Origin: a bacterium
GTDB taxonomy: Bacteria > Patescibacteriota > Saccharimonadia > Saccharimonadales > UBA4665
Direction: 5' to 3'
NCBI GenBank assembly: GCA_021799575.1
Contig: JAJZAD010000005.1
Location: 1-64,000 of the forward strand
Length of the DNA: 64,000 nucleotides
Shown: positions 8,020 to 16,490 of the stretch, piece by piece
Layout: each line of letters starts with the position of its first letter
How positions within the stretch are numbered: position 1 is the stretch's first letter
Made by a program: the position numbers and the translations under genes
The notes under the pieces: model-generated
Told to the model about the DNA's origin: nothing
What the model saw: only the letters and a program-made list of their open reading frames with translations
Databases searched by the model: none

Positions 8020-9045
8020 CTAAAGCCGTCTCGCCAGTTGAACTAACTGGGAGCTATCCAAGTTTCCATTACCGTTTACGCGAAACCAAATACCTTTAGC
8101 TACCCAAGCGGCCTGGTCGTTTCCATATAAATATATTCCCTGTCCGTTAATAACCAGTTTTTGGTAATTACTACCCTGGAAAGGCCGGATAATACTGTTA
8201 ACCAACACGGCACTGTCCCAATTTGAACTTTGTTCAGTTAAACTGTACCGTTTAGTATTAGGGTTGCCTTCGAACTGCATAGTAATCAGGCCGGGGCGGT
8301 AGGAAACGGCTGTGAGTGTGTACCCGGTCGGTTTATAACTAGGTAATACGGCGCTGAATCCGGCTCTGACGCTTGCGAATTTGACCATGAAGTTCGGTAT
8401 GTTGACATAAACAGCGTAACCGATAACTACCAGTCCCATAAAAATACTCGCCATAAGAGCGGTCTTACGTTTGTGCCTGCCCCGCCAGGCTATCTGCTTA
8501 ATTTCTTTCCGGCTTAATTTAGGTTGTTCGTGTGCTCTTGCGTTTTTTACCGCTTCATCCAGTAGTTTGTCTAAAGGTGTTTTAGTAGACGGTTTGACAT
8601 TATTGGGTCTAATGTCTGAGTTGGCGATTGTGGCTTGATTCAGCTTAACAGATCGGTTGCTTTTTACCGCCGCTCCGAAACGCGAGATCCGTTTGCTTTT
8701 AGCGATTGTCCTGGCGCGTTTTAAGATTAACGGATCAGGTTTACCGGCTATCACTGGATGATTAATTAACTGTCCGTTCGGCATTAAATCGGCGGGTGAA
8801 CTGACAGCGGCAATGCGACTAAGCTTTACTCTCGGTTTGCTAACCGCATGCCGCATTAGGGTCTTGGTGTGTTCAGTGTGTATCTTTAGAATGTTCTGGG
8901 TTCTGGTTTTTAAAACCCCGATATCTTGAGATGAAGGCTGCCCGGCGATTGAGGAGTCATTGTTAATAAGGGTTAATCGTTGTCCGGAGCTAGCATCAAA
9001 CTCATCGCCTTTGATTTTAATAATACTTTGAGTTTTTTTATGCAC
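8020..9045 (-). CDS. DUF4367-like single-TM protein
   Basis: A 341-residue protein that starts with GTG. A long basic, low-complexity cytoplasmic region (1-190, rich in K/R/S/T) precedes one TM helix (about 195-215, ALMASIFMGLVVIGYAVYVN) and an extracellular C-terminal domain. That domain has TGYTLTAVSYRPGLITMQFE, SNWDSAVLVN and IWFRVNGNGNLDSSQLVQLA, a pattern I associate with DUF4367 domains found in anti-sigma-like and sporulation proteins. It is the first gene of the gltX-kinase block. The fusion of a long cytoplasmic arm to an outside domain suggests trans-envelope signalling, but no function is established. Confidence 0.6.
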   Translation of the reverse strand: MHKKTQSIIKIKGDEFDASSGQRLTLINNDSSIAGQPSSQDIGVLKTRTQNILKIHTEHTKTLMRHAVSKPRVKLSRIAAVSSPADLMPNGQLINHPVIAGKPDPLILKRARTIAKSKRISRFGAAVKSNRSVKLNQATIANSDIRPNNVKPSTKTPLDKLLDEAVKNARAHEQPKLSRKEIKQIAWRGRHKRKTALMASIFMGLVVIGYAVYVNIPNFMVKFASVRAGFSAVLPSYKPTGYTLTAVSYRPGLITMQFEGNPNTKRYSLTEQSSNWDSAVLVNSIIRPFQGSNYQKLVINGQGIYLYGNDQAAWVAKGIWFRVNGNGNLDSSQLVQLARRL

Positions 9046-9262
9046 TTGATTTCCGTTTTAGTTAGCTCATCTGTTTTTTTAACATAACTTTTTAATTCCT
9101 TAAGTCTCATCTTAGTACTACTTGTACTTGCTAGCAAGGGTACTTAGAATAATGAATGAGAGTATTACTTGCGTCTGATTGAAGTCGGTGTTGCACCTTT
9201 GCTTACGCTTACTTGCTTTAGTTATGCAAATACTCGTTTTTTAAATACGGGGATTATTCATT

Positions 9263-10720
9263 ATGGAATATCTTGATCCGGAAAAACGTAAACGCTACCG
9301 CGTCAGCCTGTTTACAGGTTACTTTTTAGTGACTATCGGTATAGCGGTCGGTATACTGATCCTAGTCTGGCAAGCGTTTGGCTACAGCGTGCAAGACGGT
9401 CAGGTTGTCCAGGACGGGATGGTTTTTATATCATCACAACCTAATCCGGCATCCATTTATATTAACGGAGTGTTAAATTCCGCTACTACTAATACCCGTT
9501 TAACTATTCCCGAAGGTGTTTACAGATTTGAATTGACGGCACCGGGATACCGTCCGTGGCAACACGTTATATCCGTATTCGGAGACCAAGTGGTGCATTA
9601 TGATTATCCTTTGCTAGTACCTACGAAATTAGTGAGTCGAAAGATTGCCACATTTCCAGCCTCCCCGGCTTTTGCAACTCAAAGTCCTTCTCAACGTTAT
9701 CTTGTGATGTCGTCTCCAAACAGCTTCACGACCTTTTATATGTATGACCTGACAAACCCGAGCGCCGCTCCGGTAGTACTGAATCTGCCGGCAGGACTGA
9801 TTACCACTGCCAGTGTTTCGCAAAGCTGGAAAGTAATTGGTTGGGCCGATGACAACCAGCATTTGCTACTTGAACACCTATATGACGGCACCCAAGAGTT
9901 TATAGAGGTTGATACAGCAAATCCGTCTCAGTCTCTTAACCTGAATCGGACTTTTAATGTGACACCGACCGCAGTGACCTTTAACAATTTAAAGTTTAAC
10001 CAGTTTTATTTTTATGATGCCACCAGTGAAACCCTTTCTGCCGCTACCATCGGTTCGCCTCTAACTCAAGTGGCAACGTCGGTAGTGGCTTACAAAAGCT
10101 ATCAAAACAACACCTTGATTTATGCGACTACCGCCGGTGCTCCAAGTGGAGATGTAGCAGTTGATCTGTCTAATTCGGGCAGTACTTATTTCGTCAGGGA
10201 TTTACCCTTGGCCCAGACTTACCTGCTCGACATGGCCGGGTATAACGGTAACGACTATGCCGTTGTAGGCGATAGTTCGACCGAGTTTGTCTATATTTAC
10301 CAAAATCCGCTGGGACAAGTTACTGGCGGGACTAATGCTAAAATTCTGCCCTTTAGAGCATTGCAAATTAATGCGCCTGATTTTGAGCAGTTTGCACCGA
10401 CTGCTCAGTTTATTTTGGTCGAGAACGGATCTTCGGTAGCTATTTATGACATTCTGAACGATACTATGTACCACTACACTTTATCCAAACCGCTGGATGC
10501 CCCTCAGCAGCACGTTTATTGGATGGATGGCGATCGTCTGGATTATGTTAGTAGTTCGAGTGTCAATATCATTGATTATGACAATACCAACCGCCAAGTC
10601 CTGACCTCTGCCCTGCCGCAATATCCGGCTTTCTTTGCACCGAACTATCAATCGTATTTCACTTTAAGTTTAAAGAACGGACAAGTGGAGCTAGAACAGA
10701 CATCTTTGATCGCTTCTTAG
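9263..10720 (+). CDS. PEGA-domain membrane-anchored protein
   Basis: A 485-residue protein with one N-terminal TM helix (about 19-41). A PEGA domain follows (about 52-115: ISSQPNPASIYINGVLNSAT, then LTIPEGVYRFELTAPGYRPW). The rest is a long beta-rich stretch with recurring strand-turn blocks that could form a propeller (140-480). PEGA domains are surface-associated; the rest is not recognised. Its stop overlaps that of the convergent sortase gene by 4 bp. The start ATG follows GGGGA at 12-nt spacing. In related lineages this architecture is common, but it has no known enzyme activity. Confidence 0.7.
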   Translation: MEYLDPEKRKRYRVSLFTGYFLVTIGIAVGILILVWQAFGYSVQDGQVVQDGMVFISSQPNPASIYINGVLNSATTNTRLTIPEGVYRFELTAPGYRPWQHVISVFGDQVVHYDYPLLVPTKLVSRKIATFPASPAFATQSPSQRYLVMSSPNSFTTFYMYDLTNPSAAPVVLNLPAGLITTASVSQSWKVIGWADDNQHLLLEHLYDGTQEFIEVDTANPSQSLNLNRTFNVTPTAVTFNNLKFNQFYFYDATSETLSAATIGSPLTQVATSVVAYKSYQNNTLIYATTAGAPSGDVAVDLSNSGSTYFVRDLPLAQTYLLDMAGYNGNDYAVVGDSSTEFVYIYQNPLGQVTGGTNAKILPFRALQINAPDFEQFAPTAQFILVENGSSVAIYDILNDTMYHYTLSKPLDAPQQHVYWMDGDRLDYVSSSSVNIIDYDNTNRQVLTSALPQYPAFFAPNYQSYFTLSLKNGQVELEQTSLIAS

Positions 10721-12030
10721 TACCATTTCGGTTCGCGAGTTGACCAACGCCAAACTAGATAAATTAAACCTACTGCTACCAATCCGGTAATCACTTTGCC
10801 CCAGACAGTTGAAATGTACCTGTCCCACAACGAAGGTCCGTTGCTTGGCAGCTGTTTAACCGAACCGGCTGTAACCAAAGGAGTAGCAGGTGTGTCGCCG
10901 CTAGGAGAAGGACTAATTTGATCCCCTACTACTATTAACCGGTTTATGCTGGTTCCAGGCGGATCGCAAGTAATAAGTGTTGCGGTTGCTATATGACCGG
11001 GAATAGGATTTAAAACACTGACATCGTTAGGACTGACTATAGACGTTGAAAAAACTTTATAGGCGTAGATCTTTGAATTATAGGTCAGGTAGAAAACGTC
11101 ACCGTCTACCAAATCATGCAGCAGCACAAAAGCAAACTTGTACTTCCCCGGGTTAAAAATATTGTTCGATGAATGTCCAAAAAAGGCGGCATTCCCTGTT
11201 TGGCCCGGGAAAGAAGTGGTCGGATAGTGGATTACTCCGCCTTCTAAGTCATTTTCGATCACATTTTCATTAGTGGTATTAACCGAATAATCAACCGGTA
11301 TCTCGACATTGATTTTTGGAATGATGACCTCCGGTGTTGATGATGGTGCAACAGACTCGGTACTTAAAATAATTGGTGTAGCCGTATCATTCCTACTGGG
11401 CTGTATAAATGGTGCGATAATCACCTCGTTAAAAAAACCGAACAACACCACAATCACCGCTACCACTCCTAAAGATAAACCGAACAGGAGTGACTGGAAA
11501 TGTTGTTTGAGTGTTATCTTTGCTAACGGTTTTACGTCGGAGCGTTTAATTTTAGATGCTGACTTAAGTTGCTTGTGTAGATTCTCAGTCCTCGAAGCGA
11601 TCCGACGGTTGGCTTGTTGAGTTAGTTGCTGAGGTGTGTTGACTGAAACCACCTTTTTATCAGGTTCGGTTGTACTTATTACCTGCATAGAAGCGGCATT
11701 TTGATTACTGTCGTAAAATTCTTGCCAAACCTGACGCTTTTCCGCATCGCTTAATGATTGGTAATAGTTGTGCCATTGAGTTTGAATCTGTACCAGATCC
11801 TTACCGGAGGTTGTCAGTTCATACATGAACTGTTGGTGTTTACTGCGTACGGGAGTAGCTAGTACTTCTTTTTCTTCTGCTATGGCATCGGGTTCGTTAT
11901 TATAAATGTCGTCCAGTTTAGCCCGGATCAAATTAATAGCTTGGCTCCTCTTGACCTGATTATCCTTGTCGGTTTGGGGAGTTTGTTCGTTGGGCTGAAA
12001 AGCCGAATTAGTGTCCGTTTTTGTTGCCAT
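10717..12030 (-). CDS. Sortase with long cytoplasmic arm and C-terminal TM
   Basis: A 437-residue transpeptidase predicted to attach proteins to the cell surface. The catalytic residues are His286 (FFGHSSNN), Cys355 (TLITCDPPGT) and Arg364 (INRLIVVG); TLxTCxPPGT recalls class D/E sortases. Residues 1-175 are a charged cytoplasmic arm. TM1 spans about 178-200 and a second TM lies at 411-427, followed by WRWSTREPKWY. Just before the second TM is LPSNGPS (395-401), which resembles a sorting signal in the enzyme itself. A candidate substrate carrying LTNTG lies at 31.1 kb. Sortases are usually about 200-300 residues, so this one is long. Confidence 0.9.
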   Translation of the reverse strand: MATKTDTNSAFQPNEQTPQTDKDNQVKRSQAINLIRAKLDDIYNNEPDAIAEEKEVLATPVRSKHQQFMYELTTSGKDLVQIQTQWHNYYQSLSDAEKRQVWQEFYDSNQNAASMQVISTTEPDKKVVSVNTPQQLTQQANRRIASRTENLHKQLKSASKIKRSDVKPLAKITLKQHFQSLLFGLSLGVVAVIVVLFGFFNEVIIAPFIQPSRNDTATPIILSTESVAPSSTPEVIIPKINVEIPVDYSVNTTNENVIENDLEGGVIHYPTTSFPGQTGNAAFFGHSSNNIFNPGKYKFAFVLLHDLVDGDVFYLTYNSKIYAYKVFSTSIVSPNDVSVLNPIPGHIATATLITCDPPGTSINRLIVVGDQISPSPSGDTPATPLVTAGSVKQLPSNGPSLWDRYISTVWGKVITGLVAVGLIYLVWRWSTREPKWY

Positions 12031-12096
12031 GCTGCTTAAAAAACTAAGGTTATCGCTTTAACACCTTATCAGTATAGTACAATTAAGTTAGCTCTT

Positions 12097-12182
12097 GCCG
12101 GAATGGCGGAATTGGTATACGCGCACGACTCAAAATCGTGTTCCTTTTTGGATTGAGGGTTCGAGTCCCTCTTCCGGCACCA
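12097..12182 (+). tRNA. tRNA-Leu (anticodon CAA)
   Basis: Acceptor stem GCCGGAA/TTCCGGC, anticodon stem CACGA/TCGTG with loop CTCAAAA (anticodon CAA, codon UUG), a class II variable arm with TCC/GGA, T-arm GAGGG-TTCGAGT-CCCTC and an encoded CCA at 12180-12182. Confidence 0.95.
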
Positions 12183-12326
12183 GCTTAAGTTTTTCAAAAT
12201 CGATAAATAATAAAAGTCAGTTGCTCCCGTGCACACAGCAGCTTAAATATCCGTTTGCATATTTATCATAAGTGTTTTATTGTTTTATTAGGGGTGAAAC
12301 AAAAAATATGAAAGCGGGTAGGTAGC

Positions 12327-13127
12327 GTGGCTCAGGCTTTAGATAAAACTCCGATTGATTCTAGTATTACTAACTTGCTGCCGCTACCAGTACTCATGCA
12401 GAGCTCGGATTTTAATTTAGGGATAGCCGATTTCCATCATCATTTTCATCCCGAGAAGAGCGAGCAACTAGGTTTTGATACTGAAAACTCCAGGCTATAC
12501 AGGGATTACGCTAAGAGATTAGGAGGACTAGCTGTACGACACAGTCGGGGACAATTAATTCCCCGCTGGCTGCATGACCGTTACCACGATACATTTTCAG
12601 GTCCGTTGTTACCGACTACTGATGAAGATCAATTTAAAACGGTGGTCCTGGCCTGTGCCGGTATTGTCCCCAGGCAGGCGATCGAACTCTATGTCCCTGG
12701 TGAGGCTAGGATTGTTGAAATGAGCGACCGTCAATATAATTTTGTACGCCTAAGAACTTTTTATGAAGGTGCCGATCAATTCAAGCATTCTAAACGTAAT
12801 AAGATCGGAAGTTTTCTAGTTAACTACGTGATCAATAATTCACTTGACGAGTTGGCATTTAGGGCAGAAGTTGAGCAAAAGGTTGCTGAATTTCTCAGAC
12901 CGAAAAACGAAGAACAGCGGCGTAATGCCGGTAGGGATATTTTAGCTTATGCGATTGAGTCTTCTGTAGCCGAATTGATACCGATTCACCAGGAGGCGAA
13001 AAAAGAACGTCTGGTTAAGCCAACTAATAGGAGTTTAACTGAGGTAATCTTACGTTTTGTAACCACTAATAAATTATTAAAATACTATGATTCAATAGAA
13101 GACCAACTAGGTTTCGTATTGATCTAA
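12327..13127 (+). CDS. Conserved-looking protein of unknown function
   Basis: A 266-residue soluble protein starting at GTG; the best upstream purines (GGGTAGGTAG) are a weak ribosome site. A 5-codon ATG-TAG mini-frame (12308-12325) ends 1 bp before it. I recognise no family. Visible traits: a His cluster, DFHHHFHPEKSE (about 34-45), then a basic alpha/beta region, and a long helical C-terminal half rich in E/K/R (about 165-266). No signal peptide or TM. The His cluster could bind metal or be structural. It stands alone between tRNA-Leu and a convergent gene. Confidence 0.65.
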   Translation: MAQALDKTPIDSSITNLLPLPVLMQSSDFNLGIADFHHHFHPEKSEQLGFDTENSRLYRDYAKRLGGLAVRHSRGQLIPRWLHDRYHDTFSGPLLPTTDEDQFKTVVLACAGIVPRQAIELYVPGEARIVEMSDRQYNFVRLRTFYEGADQFKHSKRNKIGSFLVNYVINNSLDELAFRAEVEQKVAEFLRPKNEEQRRNAGRDILAYAIESSVAELIPIHQEAKKERLVKPTNRSLTEVILRFVTTNKLLKYYDSIEDQLGFVLI

Positions 13128-13146
13128 GCTTGACAGACTTTATTTT

Positions 13147-13941
13147 TTATTGAGTGAGTTCATAGATACCACAAGTAATCGCTTCGAAGACTTTAGTTGG
13201 TTGCTGCATACGCCAAACCGACGCAAATGCTGCGGCGTCAGTTAATGAACCATCGATTGCCTGAGTAGTTGATACGTTGCCAAGATAGGCGGCGTAAAAG
13301 AAATTTTCGTGCCAAGTAACGATTGCCCAAGGGTAATTTAAGGTCAATGCATGAAGCGAGGCGGCGAGTTGGAACATAGTGCCGTCTTGGCGCACTGTCA
13401 TCGGATAGCGGATAGCAACCAATAACCGTTGAAGTTGGGGTATGGTTAACACCAGTAGAATCCGGTTGTTTTCCATAATTGGTAAAGGGGAACCGATCAG
13501 AATACTTATACTATCCCCGGTTAAAGTAATATGGTTGGTGCTATGAACCAGGTAACGTTCCATAAGTATGGCTGTCTGACTACTCTTCCCTAAATCCCCG
13601 GGTAACAAGACGGCATCAGACCATTGATCCAATTCTAACCACTCGGCTAAAGCGTCATCGGCAAATTCGCCAGTCTTAGAACTGGAGGCGAACTCGCACT
13701 CAGGCCAGATTTTAGCTAAAGTCCGTTTTAGAGCGTTTGGCAAAAGTAAACGAACAGCTCCGGCACCGGCTTTACCTGCAGCGTTATAGGAACGGGATAT
13801 ATTGCTAAAGCCATGAGCGCTGCCTCCGATTATGGCTATCTTCCCGGCCATGGTTTTTTGCTCGGGACGGCTCCAAAGCACATCGGAAAACAACGGGTTA
13901 TTATCCGTTTGTCGTTTTAAGTATGTATCTTCCCCGTTCAT
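13147..13941 (-). CDS. Degenerate YjeF C-terminal (NAD(P)HX dehydratase-like) protein
   Basis: A 264-residue ribokinase-fold protein. RPEQKTMAGKIAIIGGSAHG, then YNAAGKAGAGAVRLLLPNA, matches the start of ADP/ATP-dependent NAD(P)H-hydrate dehydratases (YjeF C-terminal domain), and VLLPGDLGKSSQTAI the GPGLG region. The hallmark TPHPGE and GTGDVLAG motifs are replaced (VLTIPQLQRLL and SLTDAAAF), so catalysis is doubtful and it may bind nucleotide only. The ATG at 13941 overlaps the HAD gene by 41 bp. A later Met (13851) would drop the conserved LWSRPEQK segment, so I keep the longer form. It is probably co-transcribed with the HAD and exonuclease genes. Confidence 0.6.
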   Translation of the reverse strand: MNGEDTYLKRQTDNNPLFSDVLWSRPEQKTMAGKIAIIGGSAHGFSNISRSYNAAGKAGAGAVRLLLPNALKRTLAKIWPECEFASSSKTGEFADDALAEWLELDQWSDAVLLPGDLGKSSQTAILMERYLVHSTNHITLTGDSISILIGSPLPIMENNRILLVLTIPQLQRLLVAIRYPMTVRQDGTMFQLAASLHALTLNYPWAIVTWHENFFYAAYLGNVSTTQAIDGSLTDAAAFASVWRMQQPTKVFEAITCGIYELTQ

Positions 13942-14632
13942 CTTCTAACCTGTAAACTACATTTTTACGTTCAATTATTATTTCCCACTTGCGCTTTATT
14001 GCATGATCTAACAGTTCGCGCGTCGGATTGAAGGCAATCGCTTTCTCAGCCAGCTCAAGCATGCCGATATCTCCGGCTGAGTCTCCTACAGCTATACTGC
14101 CGCTGGTTTGAGCTTGGTATTTATTGATCAATTCAATCAGTTTTTTAGGTTTGGCGGGCCCGAACATAGTTGGTCCGCGGTTTTTAAACCGATTAGCTTC
14201 AAACACATACCTAGTGCCTACGTAATCGTCAAATCCGTAATACTCTGCTACTCTGCCCACTAACTCTTCAGGAGAACCAGAGATTGCAAATAACAGGTAA
14301 TCTTGGCGCTTCAAATCGGCTATAAGATCACGCGTAAAAGTGTATACCTGGTCACGATAGCGGTCCACTACGTTTATACAGGCGTTAACAAACAGCTTAT
14401 GGTCGATGGACGGCAAAGCCCGGTCAATTAACGTTATCAGAGACTGCTCATAATCTTCGAACGAATTAATCGATTGGCGGTTTTTCCAATTCATTCTAGC
14501 CGATAAAACTTCCGTATATTCGTCCTTCTGAATTGCGCCAAGCTTTACGAGCGTATCCGCCATGGCGTGGTATAGCTGCCAGCGTATCAGCGTTCCGTCT
14601 ATGTCAAATACGGCGTATCGATGCTGTTGCAT
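13901..14632 (-). CDS. HAD-family phosphatase (SerB-like, IB type)
   Basis: A 243-residue soluble phosphohydrolase. Motif I is VFDIDGTLIRW (nucleophile Asp10, acid Asp12), motif II AISGSPEEL (Ser), motif III the Lys in FGPAKPKKLI, and motif IV AVGDSAGDIGML. An alpha-helical cap between motifs I and II (about 20-100) fits the HAD IB subfamily (phosphoserine phosphatase-like), whose members act on phosphoserine, other small phosphomonoesters or lipid phosphates. The substrate cannot be set from sequence. It begins 5 bp after the exonuclease III gene and its 3' end overlaps the next gene, so the three are likely one transcript. Confidence 0.85.
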   Translation of the reverse strand: MQQHRYAVFDIDGTLIRWQLYHAMADTLVKLGAIQKDEYTEVLSARMNWKNRQSINSFEDYEQSLITLIDRALPSIDHKLFVNACINVVDRYRDQVYTFTRDLIADLKRQDYLLFAISGSPEELVGRVAEYYGFDDYVGTRYVFEANRFKNRGPTMFGPAKPKKLIELINKYQAQTSGSIAVGDSAGDIGMLELAEKAIAFNPTRELLDHAIKRKWEIIIERKNVVYRLEDERGRYILKTTNG

Positions 14633-14637
14633 AACCG

Positions 14638-15438
14638 TTAGAAATTCAAAGTTAAACTGATCGGGCAGTGATCGGAACCCATAACGTTAGGATAAATTTC
14701 CGCTGAGCTAACCATTGATTTTAAGGCCGCAGAAACCAGAAAATAATCAATCCGCCAACCTATGTTCCTGCTTCTAGCATTAGCAAAATGGCTCCACCAG
14801 GTGTAGTAACCGTTTCCCTGCTTAAACAAACGGAACGTATCAACAAAACCGGCACGGATAAAAGCCTCGAAACCCGTGCGCTCTTCTTGAGTAAAGCCTT
14901 TTTTACCCTCGTTGGGTTTAGGGTTGGCCAAGTCTTCCGGAGTGTGAGCGACATTAAAATCACCGCATGTCGCTACCGGTTTGGTTTTCTCAAGGCGTTT
15001 TAGATAGGCCAAAAAGGCCGGATCCCAATGCTTAAATCTTAATTCCAAGCGGCTTAAATCCTCTTTGGCGTTCGGAGTGTATACACTGACCAAGAAGTAG
15101 TTTTTAAACTCTGCGGTAATTACTCTACCTTCTTGATTAGGGTCTCCATATAAATCTCCTTTTAGCTGATATTGTTTAATGATGTCTTCTGGTAGACCGA
15201 AGTTGATACTGAGCGGTTCGATTTTAGTCAGAACGGCTACGCCTGAATATCCGGGTTTTTCTGCCGGATACCAATACGCCTTATAGCCATTATCCGTCAT
15301 AATAATTTGATCGGGTTTGGCTTTAATCTCCTGCAAGGCTAAAACATCGGGCTGGTATTTGTCTAAAAACGAATCCCATGCACCCTTGTTTATTACCGCT
15401 CGCAATCCGTTAACATTCCAAGAAAACAACGTTGTCAT
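14638..15438 (-). CDS. xth: Exodeoxyribonuclease III (AP endonuclease)
   Basis: Cleaves DNA at abasic sites and trims 3' ends in base-excision repair. The 266-residue length is standard. Signature blocks in order: FSWNVNGLRAV (Asn), LALQEIKA (metal-binding Glu), VYTPNAKEDLSRL, CGDFNVAHTPEDLANPK (catalytic Asp/Asn), GWRIDYFLVS and the C-terminal GSDHCPISLTL (His). All key residues are present. Leaderward gene of the exonuclease-HAD-YjeF-like group, divergent from pyrH. Confidence 0.95.
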   Translation of the reverse strand: MTTLFSWNVNGLRAVINKGAWDSFLDKYQPDVLALQEIKAKPDQIIMTDNGYKAYWYPAEKPGYSGVAVLTKIEPLSINFGLPEDIIKQYQLKGDLYGDPNQEGRVITAEFKNYFLVSVYTPNAKEDLSRLELRFKHWDPAFLAYLKRLEKTKPVATCGDFNVAHTPEDLANPKPNEGKKGFTQEERTGFEAFIRAGFVDTFRLFKQGNGYYTWWSHFANARSRNIGWRIDYFLVSAALKSMVSSAEIYPNVMGSDHCPISLTLNF

Positions 15439-15495
15439 CTACTCTAGGAAGTATAGTCACTGTCCGGTCAATTTGCTAGACTAGATCTGCAGACA

Positions 15496-16206
15496 ATGGC
15501 ATATAAACGGATACTTCTCAAACTTTCAGGTGAGCAACTGGCCGGAAAATATGACGGCGGCATTGATAGTGAACTTGGTGCCTGGCTAGCCGACGAGGTT
15601 AAACTGGTTGAGGCTGAGGGTATACAAGTGGTAATTATGGTTGGAGGCGGAAATTTTGCTCGGGGAGCCCAATTGGCAGGTCATGGGATAAGACGAGTAA
15701 CTGCCGATCAGATCGGTATGCTAGGTACAATGATGAATGCTTTGGCACTTAATGACATATTTGAATACCGAGGTTTGCAATCACGTTGCCTGAGCAATAT
15801 TTTTGCCGATCAGGTTGCCGAACCATTTATTCACCGGCTGGCGGAAAAGCATCTGGAAAAAGGACGGGTGGTAATTGTAGCCGGCGGCATTGGACGCCCG
15901 TATTTAACCACTGACACGGCTGCCGTAAGTCTGGCACTGGAGTTATCTTGCGACGTAGTATTAAAAGCCACTAAAGTCGACGGTGTTTTCAGTGCTGATC
16001 CCGTTGCCGACCCTAAAGCGATAAAACTGGAAAATCTAACCGGCGAAGAAGCGGTGTCTAATCCGGCAATTCGGGTGATGGATAAAGCGGCATTAGGTTT
16101 AGCCGTTGAACATCATTTGCCGATTATAGTTTTCGATGCCTTAAAAGCCGGCAGTGTACGCTCGGCCGCCTTAGGCCAATCTACTGGCACGTTAATTAGA
16201 TCTTAA
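15496..16206 (+). CDS. pyrH: UMP kinase
   Basis: Phosphorylates UMP to UDP with ATP in pyrimidine nucleotide synthesis; a cytoplasmic hexamer in other bacteria. At 236 residues it has the amino-acid-kinase fold: RILLKLSGEQLAG (phosphate-binding Lys/Gly loop), VVIMVGGGNFARGA, DQIGMLGTMMNALAL, the acceptor loop GGIGRPYLTTDTAAVSLALE, and KATKVDGVFSADP. All are typical of PyrH. In many genomes pyrH is beside frr and tsf; here it stands alone, divergent from xth and upstream of tRNA-Ser. Confidence 0.96.
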   Translation: MAYKRILLKLSGEQLAGKYDGGIDSELGAWLADEVKLVEAEGIQVVIMVGGGNFARGAQLAGHGIRRVTADQIGMLGTMMNALALNDIFEYRGLQSRCLSNIFADQVAEPFIHRLAEKHLEKGRVVIVAGGIGRPYLTTDTAAVSLALELSCDVVLKATKVDGVFSADPVADPKAIKLENLTGEEAVSNPAIRVMDKAALGLAVEHHLPIIVFDALKAGSVRSAALGQSTGTLIRS

Positions 16207-16308
16207 CTTAAAACGAAGATTACCTTTTAGCTCGAGCAACCAATTTTAATATAACCTACTACTCACCTACCAAACCGACTTAATCCCCTAAAAACTCTTG
16301 ACTAAACT

Positions 16309-16397
16309 TGGCGGAGGGAGAGGGATTCGAACCCTCGAGGGTTAATAACCCAACACGCTCTCCAAGCGTGCGCCATAGACCGCTAGGCGACCCCTCC
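16309..16397 (-). tRNA. tRNA-Ser (anticodon GGA)
   Basis: On the minus strand the acceptor stem GGAGGGG/TCCCTCC, anticodon stem CACGC/GCGTG with loop TTGGAGA (anticodon GGA), long variable arm GGGTT-ATT-AACCC, T-arm GAGGG-TTCGAAT-CCCTC, discriminator G and encoded CCA (16309-16311) all fold. Confidence 0.95.
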
Positions 16398-16490
16398 TTA
16401 ATGTAGGTATTATACATAATCCGGTCAGGACTAAATTACTACAATAATCATTGCTAAAAAGCAAACTACAGAAGTAAAATTAATAAAGCA

